Shown here: positions 15,897 to 24,409 of the stretch, one piece after another | Layout: every line of letters starts with the position of its first letter | Position numbering within the stretch: the stretch's first letter is position 1 | Source: an uncultured Acidaminococcus sp. | Lineage (GTDB): Bacteria; Bacillota; Negativicutes; Acidaminococcales; Acidaminococcaceae | DNA: 41,603 nt | Direction: 5' to 3' | NCBI GenBank assembly: GCA_900554515.1 | Contig: USHN01000008.1 | Location: 1-41,603, forward strand | The notes under the pieces: model-generated | Seen by the model: the letters and a program-made list of their open reading frames with translations, nothing else | Database searches by the model: none | What the model was told of the DNA's origin: nothing | Position numbers and translations under genes: made by a program

Positions 15897-16451
15897 TCAG
15901 GAAGGTTCCAGGATACCATTAAAAAGCAGGTCTTCCAAATTTTCCACAGCTTCTTTATAGGTCAGATTGTGACTGGCAAGGAACCGGGCATCCAGCATTG
16001 CTTCCGTGGATACATACAGGGCACGCTGTACTACTGCTAAATTGATCGGCCTGAACTCTCCTGCGTCCACACCCTTTTGCAAGAGATTCGTCACATAGTC
16101 TACCTGATCTCCGTAAAAAACTTCCAGCTTTATGTATTCCTCAGGGTAGGAAAATTCCAGATCCCGGTATAATCCGCTGGAGAAAATTGGGCTCATCAGG
16201 TTAATGTAGCATTCCACAAAATGCCGGATCTGTTTTGCCAGACTACCAGCAATATCGCCTTTTTTTAAGTCCTGCTGGTAAGTTTTGATGCGATAGGAGA
16301 GCATTTCATGAACCAACGCATCTTTAGAGGCAAAAACCTTGTAGATAGATGTCTTGCTCATATGGGCCCTGCGGGCAATATCTGCCATGGTAAAGCGTAA
16401 TGAGTGGACGGCAGCTTCCCCCCAGGCTGTTTCTATAATTTTTTCTTTCAT
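15897..16451 (-). CDS. TetR/AcrR-family transcriptional regulator
   Basis: 184 residues. The N-terminal TetR HTH is clear: FTMADIARRAHMSKTSIYKVFASKDALV (quoted as the span of residues 20-47), followed by a divergent all-helical ligand/dimer domain. The start has AAAGGAGG about 9 bp upstream. The gene is divergent from the AGCS symporter operon and upstream of the membrane protein/AAA operon, so it could repress either, or itself. A candidate operator lies just upstream at 16476-16493. The inducer is unknown. Confidence 0.85.
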   Translation of the reverse strand: MKEKIIETAWGEAAVHSLRFTMADIARRAHMSKTSIYKVFASKDALVHEMLSYRIKTYQQDLKKGDIAGSLAKQIRHFVECYINLMSPIFSSGLYRDLEFSYPEEYIKLEVFYGDQVDYVTNLLQKGVDAGEFRPINLAVVQRALYVSTEAMLDARFLASHNLTYKEAVENLEDLLFNGILEPS

Positions 16452-16475
16452 GGAGCAGCCTCCTTTCTTTTGAAC

Positions 16476-16493
16476 TGAGTACTATAAAACTCA
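16476..16493. promoter_or_regulatory. Candidate TetR operator
   Basis: Inverted repeat TGAGT-N8-ACTCA between tetR and its probable -10 (minus-strand TATAAT at 16513-16518). The embedded AGTACT recurs twice upstream of the downstream membrane gene (near 15808 and 15820). Confidence 0.3.
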
Positions 16494-16607
16494 ATTTTAG
16501 TATTTTGTGGACATTATAGGGCTGGAAATTTTTCCTGTTTTCCTGAACCAAGCAATAAATTGATATTTTGTCAGCAGAAAATGATATCTTGATTTTTCAG
16601 AAAAAAC

Positions 16608-16639
16608 TATAATAAACATATATAGAATTTTCCGGAAAA
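16608..16639 (+). promoter_or_regulatory. Symporter promoter -10 and adjacent perfect palindrome
   Basis: TATAAT (16608-16613) without a good -35. The 12-bp perfect palindrome TTTTCCGGAAAA (16628-16639) lies where the early transcribed region would be, a typical repressor site location. Confidence 0.4.
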
Positions 16640-16667
16640 CAAGAAAATTGCTTGAAGGAGGACGAGT

Positions 16668-18068
16668 ATGGAACTGGTACGGACGTTAAACGAGGTGTTT
16701 TGGGGATATTTGGTGGCGGGAATCTTGTTATGCACGGGGCTTTTCTATACCCTACGATTACATTTTCCACAGCTCCGCTATTTTACCCGTTTGTTTGGCA
16801 ATCTCCGCTGCAGCATGCAAAGCAGCCAAAAAGCGCCGGGATCGGTATCCGGGTTTGCGGCACTGTGTGCAGCCGTAGGCGGACAAGTCGGGACTGGCAG
16901 CCTGGTAGGCGTTGCGACGGCTCTTGCCTCGGGCGGCCCAGGGGCGATTTTCTGGATGTGGATGACGGCGGTTCTGGGTATGCCCATCAGTTTTGCAGAA
17001 GCTGTACTGGCACAGCTGTTCCGGGTAAAAAATCCTGATGGCACGTATCGGGGCGGACCGGCATATTATATGGAAAAAGGCCTGCACAGCAAATTGCTGT
17101 CCGTGCTGTTTTCTATCAGCCTTCTAGTGGGAATCGGATTCTTTTATGTGATGATTCAGAGCAATTCTATTTCCATTGCTCTCACGGGCGTGGCACCGAT
17201 TTCTCCGCTTTTGGCAGGTATTTGTCTGGTGATTATCGTAGGGCTTGTAATCTTTGGCGGGATTAAGCGGCTTTCTGAAGTGGCCTCTTTCATCGTTCCT
17301 TTTATGGCCCTTGGGTATTTGCTGATGGCAGTTTTTGTGGTGGTCACCCATGCGGACATGCTGCCCGGTATGTTGGAATCTATTTTTACTCAGGCGTTCA
17401 GCATGAAAAGCGCAGCAGGCGGAGTGGCCGGCTACACCATGAAGCAGGCTTTTCGCTACGGCGTAGCCCGGGGTCTGTTTTCCAATGACGCAGGCAATGG
17501 TACGGCTCCCAGTATGCACGCTTCCGCAGTAGTGCCTCACCCTGTGAACCAGGGATTTGCAGCCATGCTGGGGACATTCATTACCACCATTATTATTTGC
17601 AGCTGCACAGCATTCTGTATTCTTTTATCCGGAGCCATGGGTACGGGAGAAACCGGTATTGCCTTGACACAGACCGCTTTTGAAGCCAACTTGGGCAGTA
17701 TCGGCCGATGGACCGTATTCTTGGCTATGTTCTTATTTGGATTTACCACCTTACTGGCGGATATTTATTACGGAGAAGTCAACCTGATGGCGCTTGTCCC
17801 TGCGAAGAAGTCTCTGGTGATGGGGTATCGGGTGCTCAGTTGTATCTTGATCGTCATTGGTGCCGTAGCACCTGTGCAGACAGTGTGGGATTTGGTGGAT
17901 TTCGCCAGCGCATTCCTGGTCTTCTTCAATGTCATTGCCTTGATTGGCCTGTCCAAGTATGTGGCATATGTTCTGAAAGATTATGGGAGGAAATGGAAAA
18001 CAGAAGACCATCCGCAATGGGATTACACCCAGGATATTACACAAATGGATTTGACTGACCTGAAATAA
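16668..18068 (+). CDS. Alanine/glycine:cation symporter (AGCS family)
   Basis: A 466-residue polytopic inner-membrane carrier with about ten or eleven transmembrane segments. AGCS signatures are AALCAAVGGQVGTGSLVGVA, FWMWMTAVLGMPISFAEAVL, YRGGPAYYMEKGL and RGLFSNDAGNGTAPSMHA. The family imports Ala, Gly or related small amino acids with Na+ or H+. GAAGGAGG precedes the ATG. It is followed after 48 bp by an M20D amidohydrolase and then diaminopropionate ammonia-lyase, so the operon probably imports and degrades an unusual amino acid or its acylated form. The substrate is inferred from neighbours only. Confidence 0.92.
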   Translation: MELVRTLNEVFWGYLVAGILLCTGLFYTLRLHFPQLRYFTRLFGNLRCSMQSSQKAPGSVSGFAALCAAVGGQVGTGSLVGVATALASGGPGAIFWMWMTAVLGMPISFAEAVLAQLFRVKNPDGTYRGGPAYYMEKGLHSKLLSVLFSISLLVGIGFFYVMIQSNSISIALTGVAPISPLLAGICLVIIVGLVIFGGIKRLSEVASFIVPFMALGYLLMAVFVVVTHADMLPGMLESIFTQAFSMKSAAGGVAGYTMKQAFRYGVARGLFSNDAGNGTAPSMHASAVVPHPVNQGFAAMLGTFITTIIICSCTAFCILLSGAMGTGETGIALTQTAFEANLGSIGRWTVFLAMFLFGFTTLLADIYYGEVNLMALVPAKKSLVMGYRVLSCILIVIGAVAPVQTVWDLVDFASAFLVFFNVIALIGLSKYVAYVLKDYGRKWKTEDHPQWDYTQDITQMDLTDLK

Positions 18069-18116
18069 CCGTGTGAAGGATAACATAGGGATTAAGTGAT
18101 TTACGAGGTGAGCAAA

Positions 18117-19265
18117 ATGGAATTTAAGGAACAACTGGTAGCGTGGCGGCATTATCTGCATCAGCATCCGGAAATTGCCTTTGAGGAAAAGGCGGCACCG
18201 GAACTTGTGGCTAAAGAAATGCGTTCCTGGGGCATTGATGTCACGGAACATGTTGGAAAAACAGGTGTTGTGGGGACGCTGCGATGCGGAACGGGCAAAG
18301 ACAGTATTGGCATCCGGGCGGACATGGATGCCCTAGCAATCCAGGAGATGAGTCAGCACGACCACGTATCCATGAACCCGGGGAGAATGCATGGCTGTGG
18401 ACATGACGGACACACCACTACGCTGCTTGGCGCTGCCAAACTTTTAGCGGAACGCAAAAATTTTAATGGTACGGTTCGTTTTATCTTCCAACCGGCAGAA
18501 GAACCGGGCTATGGGGCCCAAGCCATGATTGATGACGGATTGTTTGAACGCTTCCCGATGGACGAGATCTACGGGCTTCACAATGCTCCCTTTTTCCCGG
18601 CGGGTACCATTCATACCCGGGTGGGCGGTGTCGCCAGCAGTGAGGACGATTTTTCCTTTACCATTACCGGCAAAGGCGGACATGCATCCAGCCCCCATGA
18701 GGGAAATGATCCTTTGGCCAGCTTTGCGGAAATCTATCTGGCGCTCCAGACGATTGTCAGCCGGAATGCGGCCCCGCAGCGACCTGTTGTTGTGTCCTGC
18801 ACAGAAATAGAGACCGATGGCGCTCATAATGCCATTCCCACTCATGTAACCGTGCGGGGCGATGCCAGAACGACCACAGAAGTGGACCAGCAACTGGTAG
18901 AGCGGAGAATGCGGGATATTGTAGAAGGGATTTGCCGCATGAATCATGCTGCCTGCAAATTTACCTATACCCATGAGTTTTATCCTGTGGTCAATAATGC
19001 CCGCTGCGTCAAGACGGCAGTCCAAGCCGCCCAGACTATTTTTGGCGTGGAGAACGTAGACAGTGCTTGTGAGCCTTGGATGGCTTCGGAAGATTTCGCC
19101 GCTTATTTAAAACACGTTCCCGGCTGCTTCGTGCTTTTGGGAAGTGGCAAGGCACAAAACAGCAACATTTCCCTGCACCAGAACATTTTTGATTACAACG
19201 ACGCCATCCTGGAAAAAGGTGCGGAGTTTTGGGCAGAGCTTGTGAAAGAACGCCTGGCAAAATAG
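18117..19265 (+). CDS. M20D-family amidohydrolase (hippurate/N-acyl-amino-acid hydrolase type)
   Basis: A 382-residue M20D metalloenzyme that hydrolyses N-acyl amino acids or similar amides. The characteristic opening WRHYLHQHPEIAFEE is followed by RADMDALAI, HGCGHDGHT (metal ligands Cys and His), FQPAEEPGYGA (Glu pair), YGLHN, GKGGHASSPH, ASEDFAAYL and NISLHQ (last His). ATG 18117 is taken as the start because GAGGTG lies 6 bp upstream; a GTG at 18096 lacks a ribosome binding site. It ends 10 bp before the diaminopropionate ammonia-lyase gene, with GGAGG between, so the two are co-translated from one mRNA. Confidence 0.9.
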   Translation: MEFKEQLVAWRHYLHQHPEIAFEEKAAPELVAKEMRSWGIDVTEHVGKTGVVGTLRCGTGKDSIGIRADMDALAIQEMSQHDHVSMNPGRMHGCGHDGHTTTLLGAAKLLAERKNFNGTVRFIFQPAEEPGYGAQAMIDDGLFERFPMDEIYGLHNAPFFPAGTIHTRVGGVASSEDDFSFTITGKGGHASSPHEGNDPLASFAEIYLALQTIVSRNAAPQRPVVVSCTEIETDGAHNAIPTHVTVRGDARTTTEVDQQLVERRMRDIVEGICRMNHAACKFTYTHEFYPVVNNARCVKTAVQAAQTIFGVENVDSACEPWMASEDFAAYLKHVPGCFVLLGSGKAQNSNISLHQNIFDYNDAILEKGAEFWAELVKERLAK

Positions 19266-19275
19266 GAGGGAAATC

Positions 19276-20469
19276 ATGGGAACCATACAGGTCATTACCA
19301 GAAAACCAACGGGCAGTAGCCCTTGGGATACAAGTTTTACCCTGCCGGCAGCGAAAACAGCCCGGCATTTTCACGAAAGCATTCCCGGCTATGCTGCTAC
19401 GCCCCTTGCCGATCTAAAAAATCTGGCTGCCTATCTGCATGTGGCCTCTTTTCATGTCAAAGACGAAAGTTATCGCTTTGGCCTTAATGCCTTTAAGGGG
19501 TTGGGGGGAAGCTTCTGCATCGCCAGTTATCTGGCAGAAAAACTGGGGATGGATATCGCCTCATTGACCTTTGCTACTCTGCAGCGTCCGGAGATTCATG
19601 AAAAAATCAAAAATCTGTGTTTTGTCACGGCTACCGATGGAAATCACGGCCGGGGCATTGCTTGGACAGCGCATTGCCTGGGGGTAAAAAGTATGGTGTT
19701 TATGCCTAAAGGCAGCGCATTGGAACGGCTGCAGAATATCCAGGCTTTGGGAGCGGAAGCTTCTATCACAGAACTAAACTATGATGACACCGTTCGCCAT
19801 GCGAAACAAGTGGCGGAAAGTCATGGCTGGCCCTTGGTACAAGATACTGCCTGGCCTGGCTATGAAAAAATCCCTACATGGATTATGGAAGGTTACATGA
19901 CCATGGCACTGGAAGCAGTAGAAAAATTGGAGCAACCGCCCACACATATTTTCCTCCAGGCGGGCGTCGGGGCCATGAGTGGTGCTCTGACTGGATTTTT
20001 TGCGGATTATTATAAAGAGCAAAAACCTGTGATCACTATTGTGGAACCGGATCAGGCAGACTGCATTTATCGTACGGCTTTAGCTGATGACGGTGCGCTG
20101 CATCCGGTTAACGGCGACTTACATACCATTATGGCGGGCCTTGCCTGTGGCGAACCCTGTACCGTTGGCTGGGAAGAACTCCATGCCCATGCAGAACACT
20201 TTGTGTCCATGCCAGATTGGGTAGCAGCTAAAGGCATGCGGGTACTGGGGGCACCTTTAGGAAATGATGCGCGTGTTATTTCCGGGGAAAGCGGTGCTTC
20301 TACCATTGGGTTTGCCGTAGAGGTGCTGGAAAATCCTGCCCTTGCTTCAATAAAAGCGGAGCTGGGGCTTACGCCAACATCCCGCATTCTTTGCTTTTCC
20401 ACAGAAGGGGCAACGGATCAGAAGAATTACCGAAAAGTTGTTTGGGATGGGGCTTTTCCCACTGAGTAA
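19276..20469 (+). CDS. dpaL: Diaminopropionate ammonia-lyase
   Basis: A 397-residue fold-type II PLP enzyme that converts 2,3-diaminopropionate (often both isomers) to pyruvate and two ammonia. Close to E. coli YgeX: RFGLNAFKGLGG with the PLP Lys at residue 74, TDGNHGRGIAW with the conserved catalytic Asp 121, MPKGSALERL, NYDDTVRHA, VQDTAWPGYEKIPTWIMEGY, and the Gly-rich phosphate loop QAGVGAMSGAL. It is the last gene of the symporter-amidohydrolase-lyase operon; pyruvate released would feed the pyruvate formate-lyase encoded upstream. A strong bidirectional terminator follows immediately. Confidence 0.92.
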   Translation: MGTIQVITRKPTGSSPWDTSFTLPAAKTARHFHESIPGYAATPLADLKNLAAYLHVASFHVKDESYRFGLNAFKGLGGSFCIASYLAEKLGMDIASLTFATLQRPEIHEKIKNLCFVTATDGNHGRGIAWTAHCLGVKSMVFMPKGSALERLQNIQALGAEASITELNYDDTVRHAKQVAESHGWPLVQDTAWPGYEKIPTWIMEGYMTMALEAVEKLEQPPTHIFLQAGVGAMSGALTGFFADYYKEQKPVITIVEPDQADCIYRTALADDGALHPVNGDLHTIMAGLACGEPCTVGWEELHAHAEHFVSMPDWVAAKGMRVLGAPLGNDARVISGESGASTIGFAVEVLENPALASIKAELGLTPTSRILCFSTEGATDQKNYRKVVWDGAFPTE

Positions 20470-20470
20470 A

Positions 20471-20510
20471 AAAATAGAGGTACGGTTTAGAGCCGTATCT
20501 CTATTTTTTT
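20471..20510. terminator. Bidirectional terminator between dpaL and sfsA
   Basis: A 15-bp stem (20471-20485 / 20493-20507, one G-U pair) with a 7-nt loop, A-tract on the left and T-tract on the right, so it works in both directions. The right arm encodes the last residues of sfsA. Confidence 0.9.
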
Positions 20511-21164
20511 GCCGATTTGCATACTGCTTGGTGTGACTTTGCAGTCATAGGCGAGGAGTTTCACGCCGTTTTTTTGTGCATCAACCAAAGCGTCCGCAAA
20601 GTCTGGATCCGTCCGGCGATTGGGTTCGAAATGATCCACGTTTTCCATCTGGATGCAGAGAAAAATATAGGCGTCATAGCCTTCTTCTTTGGCTTTTACC
20701 AGTTCATGGAGATGCTTGGTGCCCCTGAGGGTGGGCGCATCCGGGAAATAGACCACGCCATTTTCTTCTAGCGTAACGCCTTTCACTTCTAAAAAGGCTC
20801 TGCGTCCGCTGCGCTCCAGATAAAAATCAAAACGGGATTGATCATAGGTAAATTCCGGACGGATTACCGTAACGCCGGGTATGCCGCCTGCTATCAACCA
20901 TTCTTTGACCGCAGCATTTGGTGCCTGGGCATCCATATTGATGAGCCGCCCGCCTTTTTGCACCGTGACGAGGTCATAAGCCGTCTTGCGGGCAGGATTG
21001 TCACTTTGGGATAAATAGACAGTACAGCCCGGCACCAGCAGCTCTTTGCAGCGTCCCGTATTTTTTACATGAACCCGTTCCAATTTGCCATTTATGCGCA
21101 CATGGGCAATGAAACGATTGGGACGGCTTTCAAAAACAGATTTAACAATTTTAGGGTATTCCAT
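20487..21164 (-). CDS. sfsA: SfsA family DNA-binding/nuclease protein
   Basis: A 225-residue SfsA homologue of normal length. Signatures are RPNRFIAHVRINGK (OB-like N-terminal part), VHVKNTGRCKELL, PEFTYDQSRFDFYLE, and the PD-(D/E)XK-like core FLEVKGVTLEENGVVYFPDAPT, then GTKHLHEL. E. coli SfsA was named for sugar fermentation stimulation; the family has DNA-binding or nuclease character. On the minus strand GGAGG lies about 10 bp before ATG 21164. The gene stands alone, divergent from the methyltransferase gene, and its 3' end is inside the shared terminator. Confidence 0.92.
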   Translation of the reverse strand: MEYPKIVKSVFESRPNRFIAHVRINGKLERVHVKNTGRCKELLVPGCTVYLSQSDNPARKTAYDLVTVQKGGRLINMDAQAPNAAVKEWLIAGGIPGVTVIRPEFTYDQSRFDFYLERSGRRAFLEVKGVTLEENGVVYFPDAPTLRGTKHLHELVKAKEEGYDAYIFLCIQMENVDHFEPNRRTDPDFADALVDAQKNGVKLLAYDCKVTPSSMQIGKKIEIRL

Positions 21165-21296
21165 GATTGCGTATCCTCCTGCATGGTTTTAGTATATCCT
21201 ATAGCACAGGTAAAGAAAACTGCTTTTTTGTTTCAATTGTACGTTTCCTATGGTAAAATAAAACCATATCTTTAGAGGAAAAGGAAGGATACGAGT

Positions 21297-22523
21297 ATGC
21301 GCAGGTATATCCAGGCCACCGTGACCCGAAAAGGGGAGCGGGCTGCCCGGGGAGGCCATCCCTGGGTTTTTGCTGACGAAATCACAGCGCTTTCCGGTAC
21401 GCCCCAAAACGGAGAGCTGGTGGATGTGGTCAGTGAAAAAGGAAAATATATTGGGACAGGCTGGATCAACGATCGGTCCAAGATTCGTATCCGGATTATT
21501 TCTACCAATGCCAACGATCAGTTTGACGAGGCTTTTTACGAACGCCGCTTGCGCTATGCGGTGGACTATCGGAAAACAGTCATGCCCGGCGAAGATTTTA
21601 CCTGCTGCCGGTTGATTTTTGGAGAAGCTGACGGGTTTCCCGGCTTGACCGTGGACCGCTTTGGAGATGTATTGGTTGCCCAGGTGCTGTCATTGGGGCT
21701 GGAACAGAGAAAAGACATGATCTTTTCTCTTCTGCTCAAGATTCTCCGGGAGATGGGGGAACCTATCAAGGGCATCTACGAACGGAATGATGTGAAAATC
21801 CGGGAACTGGAAGGCATGGAGGAAAATAAAGGGATTGCCGCAATTCCAGGGAGTACCCTGACCGAGCAGGATTTGAAGCCCGTGATTACGGAAAATGGGC
21901 TGCGCTATGAAGTGGATGTGGTCAATGGACAAAAGACAGGGTATTTTTTAGATCAGAAATACAACCGGCTGGCAGTGTCCAGAATTTGCTGCGGCAAGAA
22001 CGTATTGGATTGTTTTACCCACACCGGTCCATTTGCCTTAAATGCAGCAAAAGGCGGCGCAGCGTCTGTGACGGCCGTGGATATATCTGGAGAGGCCGTG
22101 GCACAAGCCCGTGCTAATTTTGCGTTGAACGGGTATGCGGATAAAATTAAAACCGTGGAAGCTAACGTATTTGACTACCTGACGCAGCAGGCAGAAACCC
22201 ACAAGCATCCCTTTGATTTTATCATTTTGGATCCACCTGCCTTTACCAAAAGCAGTCATACAGTAAAAAATGCGTTTAAAGGCTACAAGGAAATCAATAT
22301 GAAGGCCATGAAACTCCTGCCCCGGGGCGGGTATCTGGCGACCTGCAGCTGCAGTCATTTTATGAAGAGCGAGTTCTTTGTGACCATGCTCCAGGAAGCT
22401 GCCCACGATGCGGCGGTTTCCTTGCGGCAGGTGGAAGCACGGCAGCAGGCTCCGGATCATCCGATTTTATACAATGTTCCGGAAGCCGATTACTTGAAAT
22501 TCTATATTTTCCAGGTGGTGTGA
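21297..22523 (+). CDS. Class I SAM-dependent rRNA methyltransferase, RlmI-like
   Basis: 408 residues: an N-terminal PUA-like domain (GHPWVFADEI, about residues 1-75), a central RlmI-type domain (LIFGEADGFPGLTVDRFGD), and a C-terminal Rossmann methyltransferase with SAM loop VLDCFTHTGPFALNAAKGGA, DPPAFTKSSH (catalytic region) and CSCSHFM. E. coli RlmI methylates C5 of a cytosine in 23S rRNA; this is the same architecture, but several paralogous groups exist, so the target site is not certain. AAGGAAGG precedes the ATG. The small SH3-like gene starts 22 bp downstream. Confidence 0.88.
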   Translation: MRRYIQATVTRKGERAARGGHPWVFADEITALSGTPQNGELVDVVSEKGKYIGTGWINDRSKIRIRIISTNANDQFDEAFYERRLRYAVDYRKTVMPGEDFTCCRLIFGEADGFPGLTVDRFGDVLVAQVLSLGLEQRKDMIFSLLLKILREMGEPIKGIYERNDVKIRELEGMEENKGIAAIPGSTLTEQDLKPVITENGLRYEVDVVNGQKTGYFLDQKYNRLAVSRICCGKNVLDCFTHTGPFALNAAKGGAASVTAVDISGEAVAQARANFALNGYADKIKTVEANVFDYLTQQAETHKHPFDFIILDPPAFTKSSHTVKNAFKGYKEINMKAMKLLPRGGYLATCSCSHFMKSEFFVTMLQEAAHDAAVSLRQVEARQQAPDHPILYNVPEADYLKFYIFQVV

Positions 22524-22545
22524 GCCTGGGGAAGGATGGTGCGCA

Positions 22546-22875
22546 ATGAAAAATAGATTTTTTCCGATGTTGGTACTTTCTGCAGTTATTACCCTAGGGG
22601 TCGCTTTAGCGCCTAACAGCGCCTTTTCTGCCAGTACGGAAGACAAATACCAGCAAAGCCAGATTATTATGGTGACACGAAAAAATGGGGTGCCCTTTTA
22701 TGCAGAACCTGGTAAAGACAGCCTGACACTGGGCTTTTACCCCAAAGGAACGATTTTTGTTCCCATCAACCAACAACGGAATACCATTGAAAATAAGGTT
22801 TACAATCTGTGCATCCGTTTTGACGGCGCCGTAGGATGGCTCTCCTCCGATGACGTTAGTTTGTCCAGGAAATAA
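22546..22875 (+). CDS. Small exported protein with SH3-like fold
   Basis: A 109-residue protein. A classic signal peptide (MKNRF then a hydrophobic core, cleavage probably after AFS-A near residue 29) precedes a single domain whose pattern, MVTRKNGVPFYAEPGKDS, FYPKGTIFVPI and FDGAVGWLSSDDV, is that of bacterial SH3b-type domains, usually involved in binding cell-wall peptides. It lies between the rRNA methyltransferase and mgtE with short gaps, probably in one transcript. No catalytic domain is present, and the function is unknown. Confidence 0.72.
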   Translation: MKNRFFPMLVLSAVITLGVALAPNSAFSASTEDKYQQSQIIMVTRKNGVPFYAEPGKDSLTLGFYPKGTIFVPINQQRNTIENKVYNLCIRFDGAVGWLSSDDVSLSRK

Positions 22876-22911
22876 GGGGGAACGCTGATGCATAAGTAGC
22901 AGCGATCCCTT
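22874..22911 (+). other. Hairpin with a three-codon ORF upstream of mgtE
   Basis: CGCTG (22883-22887) / CAGCG (22900-22904), extended by AAGGG...CCCTT across small internal loops. The loop contains ATG CAT AAG TAG (22888-22899), with AAGGGGG 7 bp upstream as a good ribosome binding site. No T-tract follows, so it is not a terminator. Confidence 0.35.
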
Positions 22912-22953
22912 CCGGCGGATTTGCAAGAAAAGTCCACGAAGGGAGAGTTGAAG

Positions 22954-24342
22954 ATGACGGAAGAAAGAAAGGAAGATCTGGAGGAAAAACAGGAACACCT
23001 GGAAGCACAGGTGGAAAGCAAGCTAATCCGGGCACTGAATCATAAAGACGCCAAAGAAGTGGCGCTGCTAATGGAAGACGCCCATCCTATTGATTTGGCC
23101 TATGCGCTGGAAGAAGCCAGTGACAGCAATATCCTGTTTTTAGCCGATCTTTTAACCAATGAACAGATGGCTACTATCATTGAACAGGCCGATGATGAGA
23201 TCCAGGTACGGATCATGAAGCTGTTCAGTGCCCGTAAATGCCTGGAAATTTTCCAGCATATGTCCAAGGACGATATCGTGGACATTTTGGGAGATATGCC
23301 CGCCAATCGGCGAAAAGAAATGGTCAACCTGATGAAACGCAGCGACCAGCAGGTAATTCGTGACTTGCTGCAGTATGATGAGAATACTGCAGGCGGGATC
23401 ATGACCACCGAGTATATTTCCCTAAAAAGCACCTTGACGGTAAGCCAGGCGCTGGAAAAAGTAAAAGAGATTGCTCCCAAAACGGAAGAAATTAATATCC
23501 TCTATGTCACCAACGAGAAAAAACAGCTGGTGGGGACTGTGTCCCTGCGGGAACTCCTGGTAGCTGACAACGGGGATACTCTCCAGGATATTATGGAGGA
23601 CCATGTCATCAGCGTGGAGGCAGAAGCAGACCAGGAAGACGTAGCCATGCTGGTTTCCAAATATGATCTTCATGCCGTGCCTGTTGTGAATAAACGCAAA
23701 GGGATGCTGGGGATTATCACCGTAGACGATATCATCGATGTTATCCAGGAGGAAAACACCGAAGATATTTTGAAAATGGGCGGTGTCAACAAAGAAGAAG
23801 ATGTGGACAGTGCCGTTTTGGAAAGCGTCCGGATGCGCCTGCCCTGGCTTTTGGTGAATCTGGCAACAGCCTTTTTGGCATCGGCCATTGTGGCACTGTT
23901 TGAGGATACCATTTCCCAAGTGGTCGCCCTTGCAGCGGCGATGCCCATTGTGGCCGGCATGGGGGGCAATGCGGGAACGCAGACCCTGGCCGTGGTGGTA
24001 CGGGGGATTGCTTTAGGGGATATCAAGATTCACGGCGATGGAAAACGCATTTTGCGGGGGATCGCCGTAGGATTTATTGATGGCCTGGTAAATGGTATCG
24101 TGGCAGGCACTGCCATTACGATTTTACAGGGTAATAGTATGTTGGGCGTGATTATGTGCGTGGCCATGGTCTGCAATTTGATCATTGCCAGCCTGGTAGG
24201 CTTTTTAGTGCCCGTGATATTGAAAGCCCTGGATTTTGACCCGGCGGTGGCTTCCAGTATTTTTATTACTACAGCAACGGATGTGTGCGGTTTCTTTATT
24301 TTCCTGGGGCTTGCCACAACCTTTTTACCGTACCTGATCTAA
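22954..24342 (+). CDS. mgtE: MgtE magnesium transporter
   Basis: A 462-residue Mg2+ channel/transporter. Domains in order: an N-terminal helical superhelix (DAHPIDLAYAL...EIQVRIMKLF, about 20-125), two CBS domains (about 130-255: TTEYISLKSTLTVSQAL, then MEDHVISVEAEADQ and GMLGIITVDDIIDVI), and a five-helix membrane domain with the ion-selectivity segment GMGGNAGTQTL. In this family the cytosolic domains sense Mg2+ and gate the pore. ATG 22954 has GGGAG 9 bp upstream; an in-frame TTG at 22921 is less likely. No M-box-like leader fits in the 78-bp gap upstream. A terminator follows at 24363. Confidence 0.95.
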   Translation: MTEERKEDLEEKQEHLEAQVESKLIRALNHKDAKEVALLMEDAHPIDLAYALEEASDSNILFLADLLTNEQMATIIEQADDEIQVRIMKLFSARKCLEIFQHMSKDDIVDILGDMPANRRKEMVNLMKRSDQQVIRDLLQYDENTAGGIMTTEYISLKSTLTVSQALEKVKEIAPKTEEINILYVTNEKKQLVGTVSLRELLVADNGDTLQDIMEDHVISVEAEADQEDVAMLVSKYDLHAVPVVNKRKGMLGIITVDDIIDVIQEENTEDILKMGGVNKEEDVDSAVLESVRMRLPWLLVNLATAFLASAIVALFEDTISQVVALAAAMPIVAGMGGNAGTQTLAVVVRGIALGDIKIHGDGKRILRGIAVGFIDGLVNGIVAGTAITILQGNSMLGVIMCVAMVCNLIIASLVGFLVPVILKALDFDPAVASSIFITTATDVCGFFIFLGLATTFLPYLI

Positions 24343-24362
24343 ACATCAATCATATACAAAAG

Positions 24363-24397
24363 AACCGTCCCACATGGTGTGCAGGACGGTTTTCTTG
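24363..24397. terminator. Bidirectional terminator between mgtE and yajQ
   Basis: Perfect 8-bp stem AACCGTCC (24363-24370) / GGACGGTT (24384-24391), followed by TTTCTTG on the plus strand and by CTTTTG on the minus strand. Confidence 0.85.
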
Positions 24398-24409
24398 TAT
24401 GCGAAGTTG

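Noticed and set aside
22876..22953. Possible M-box (Mg2+) riboswitch before mgtE
   Set aside because: The gap is only 78 bp and has no terminator or the conserved multi-helix core; only a small hairpin is present.
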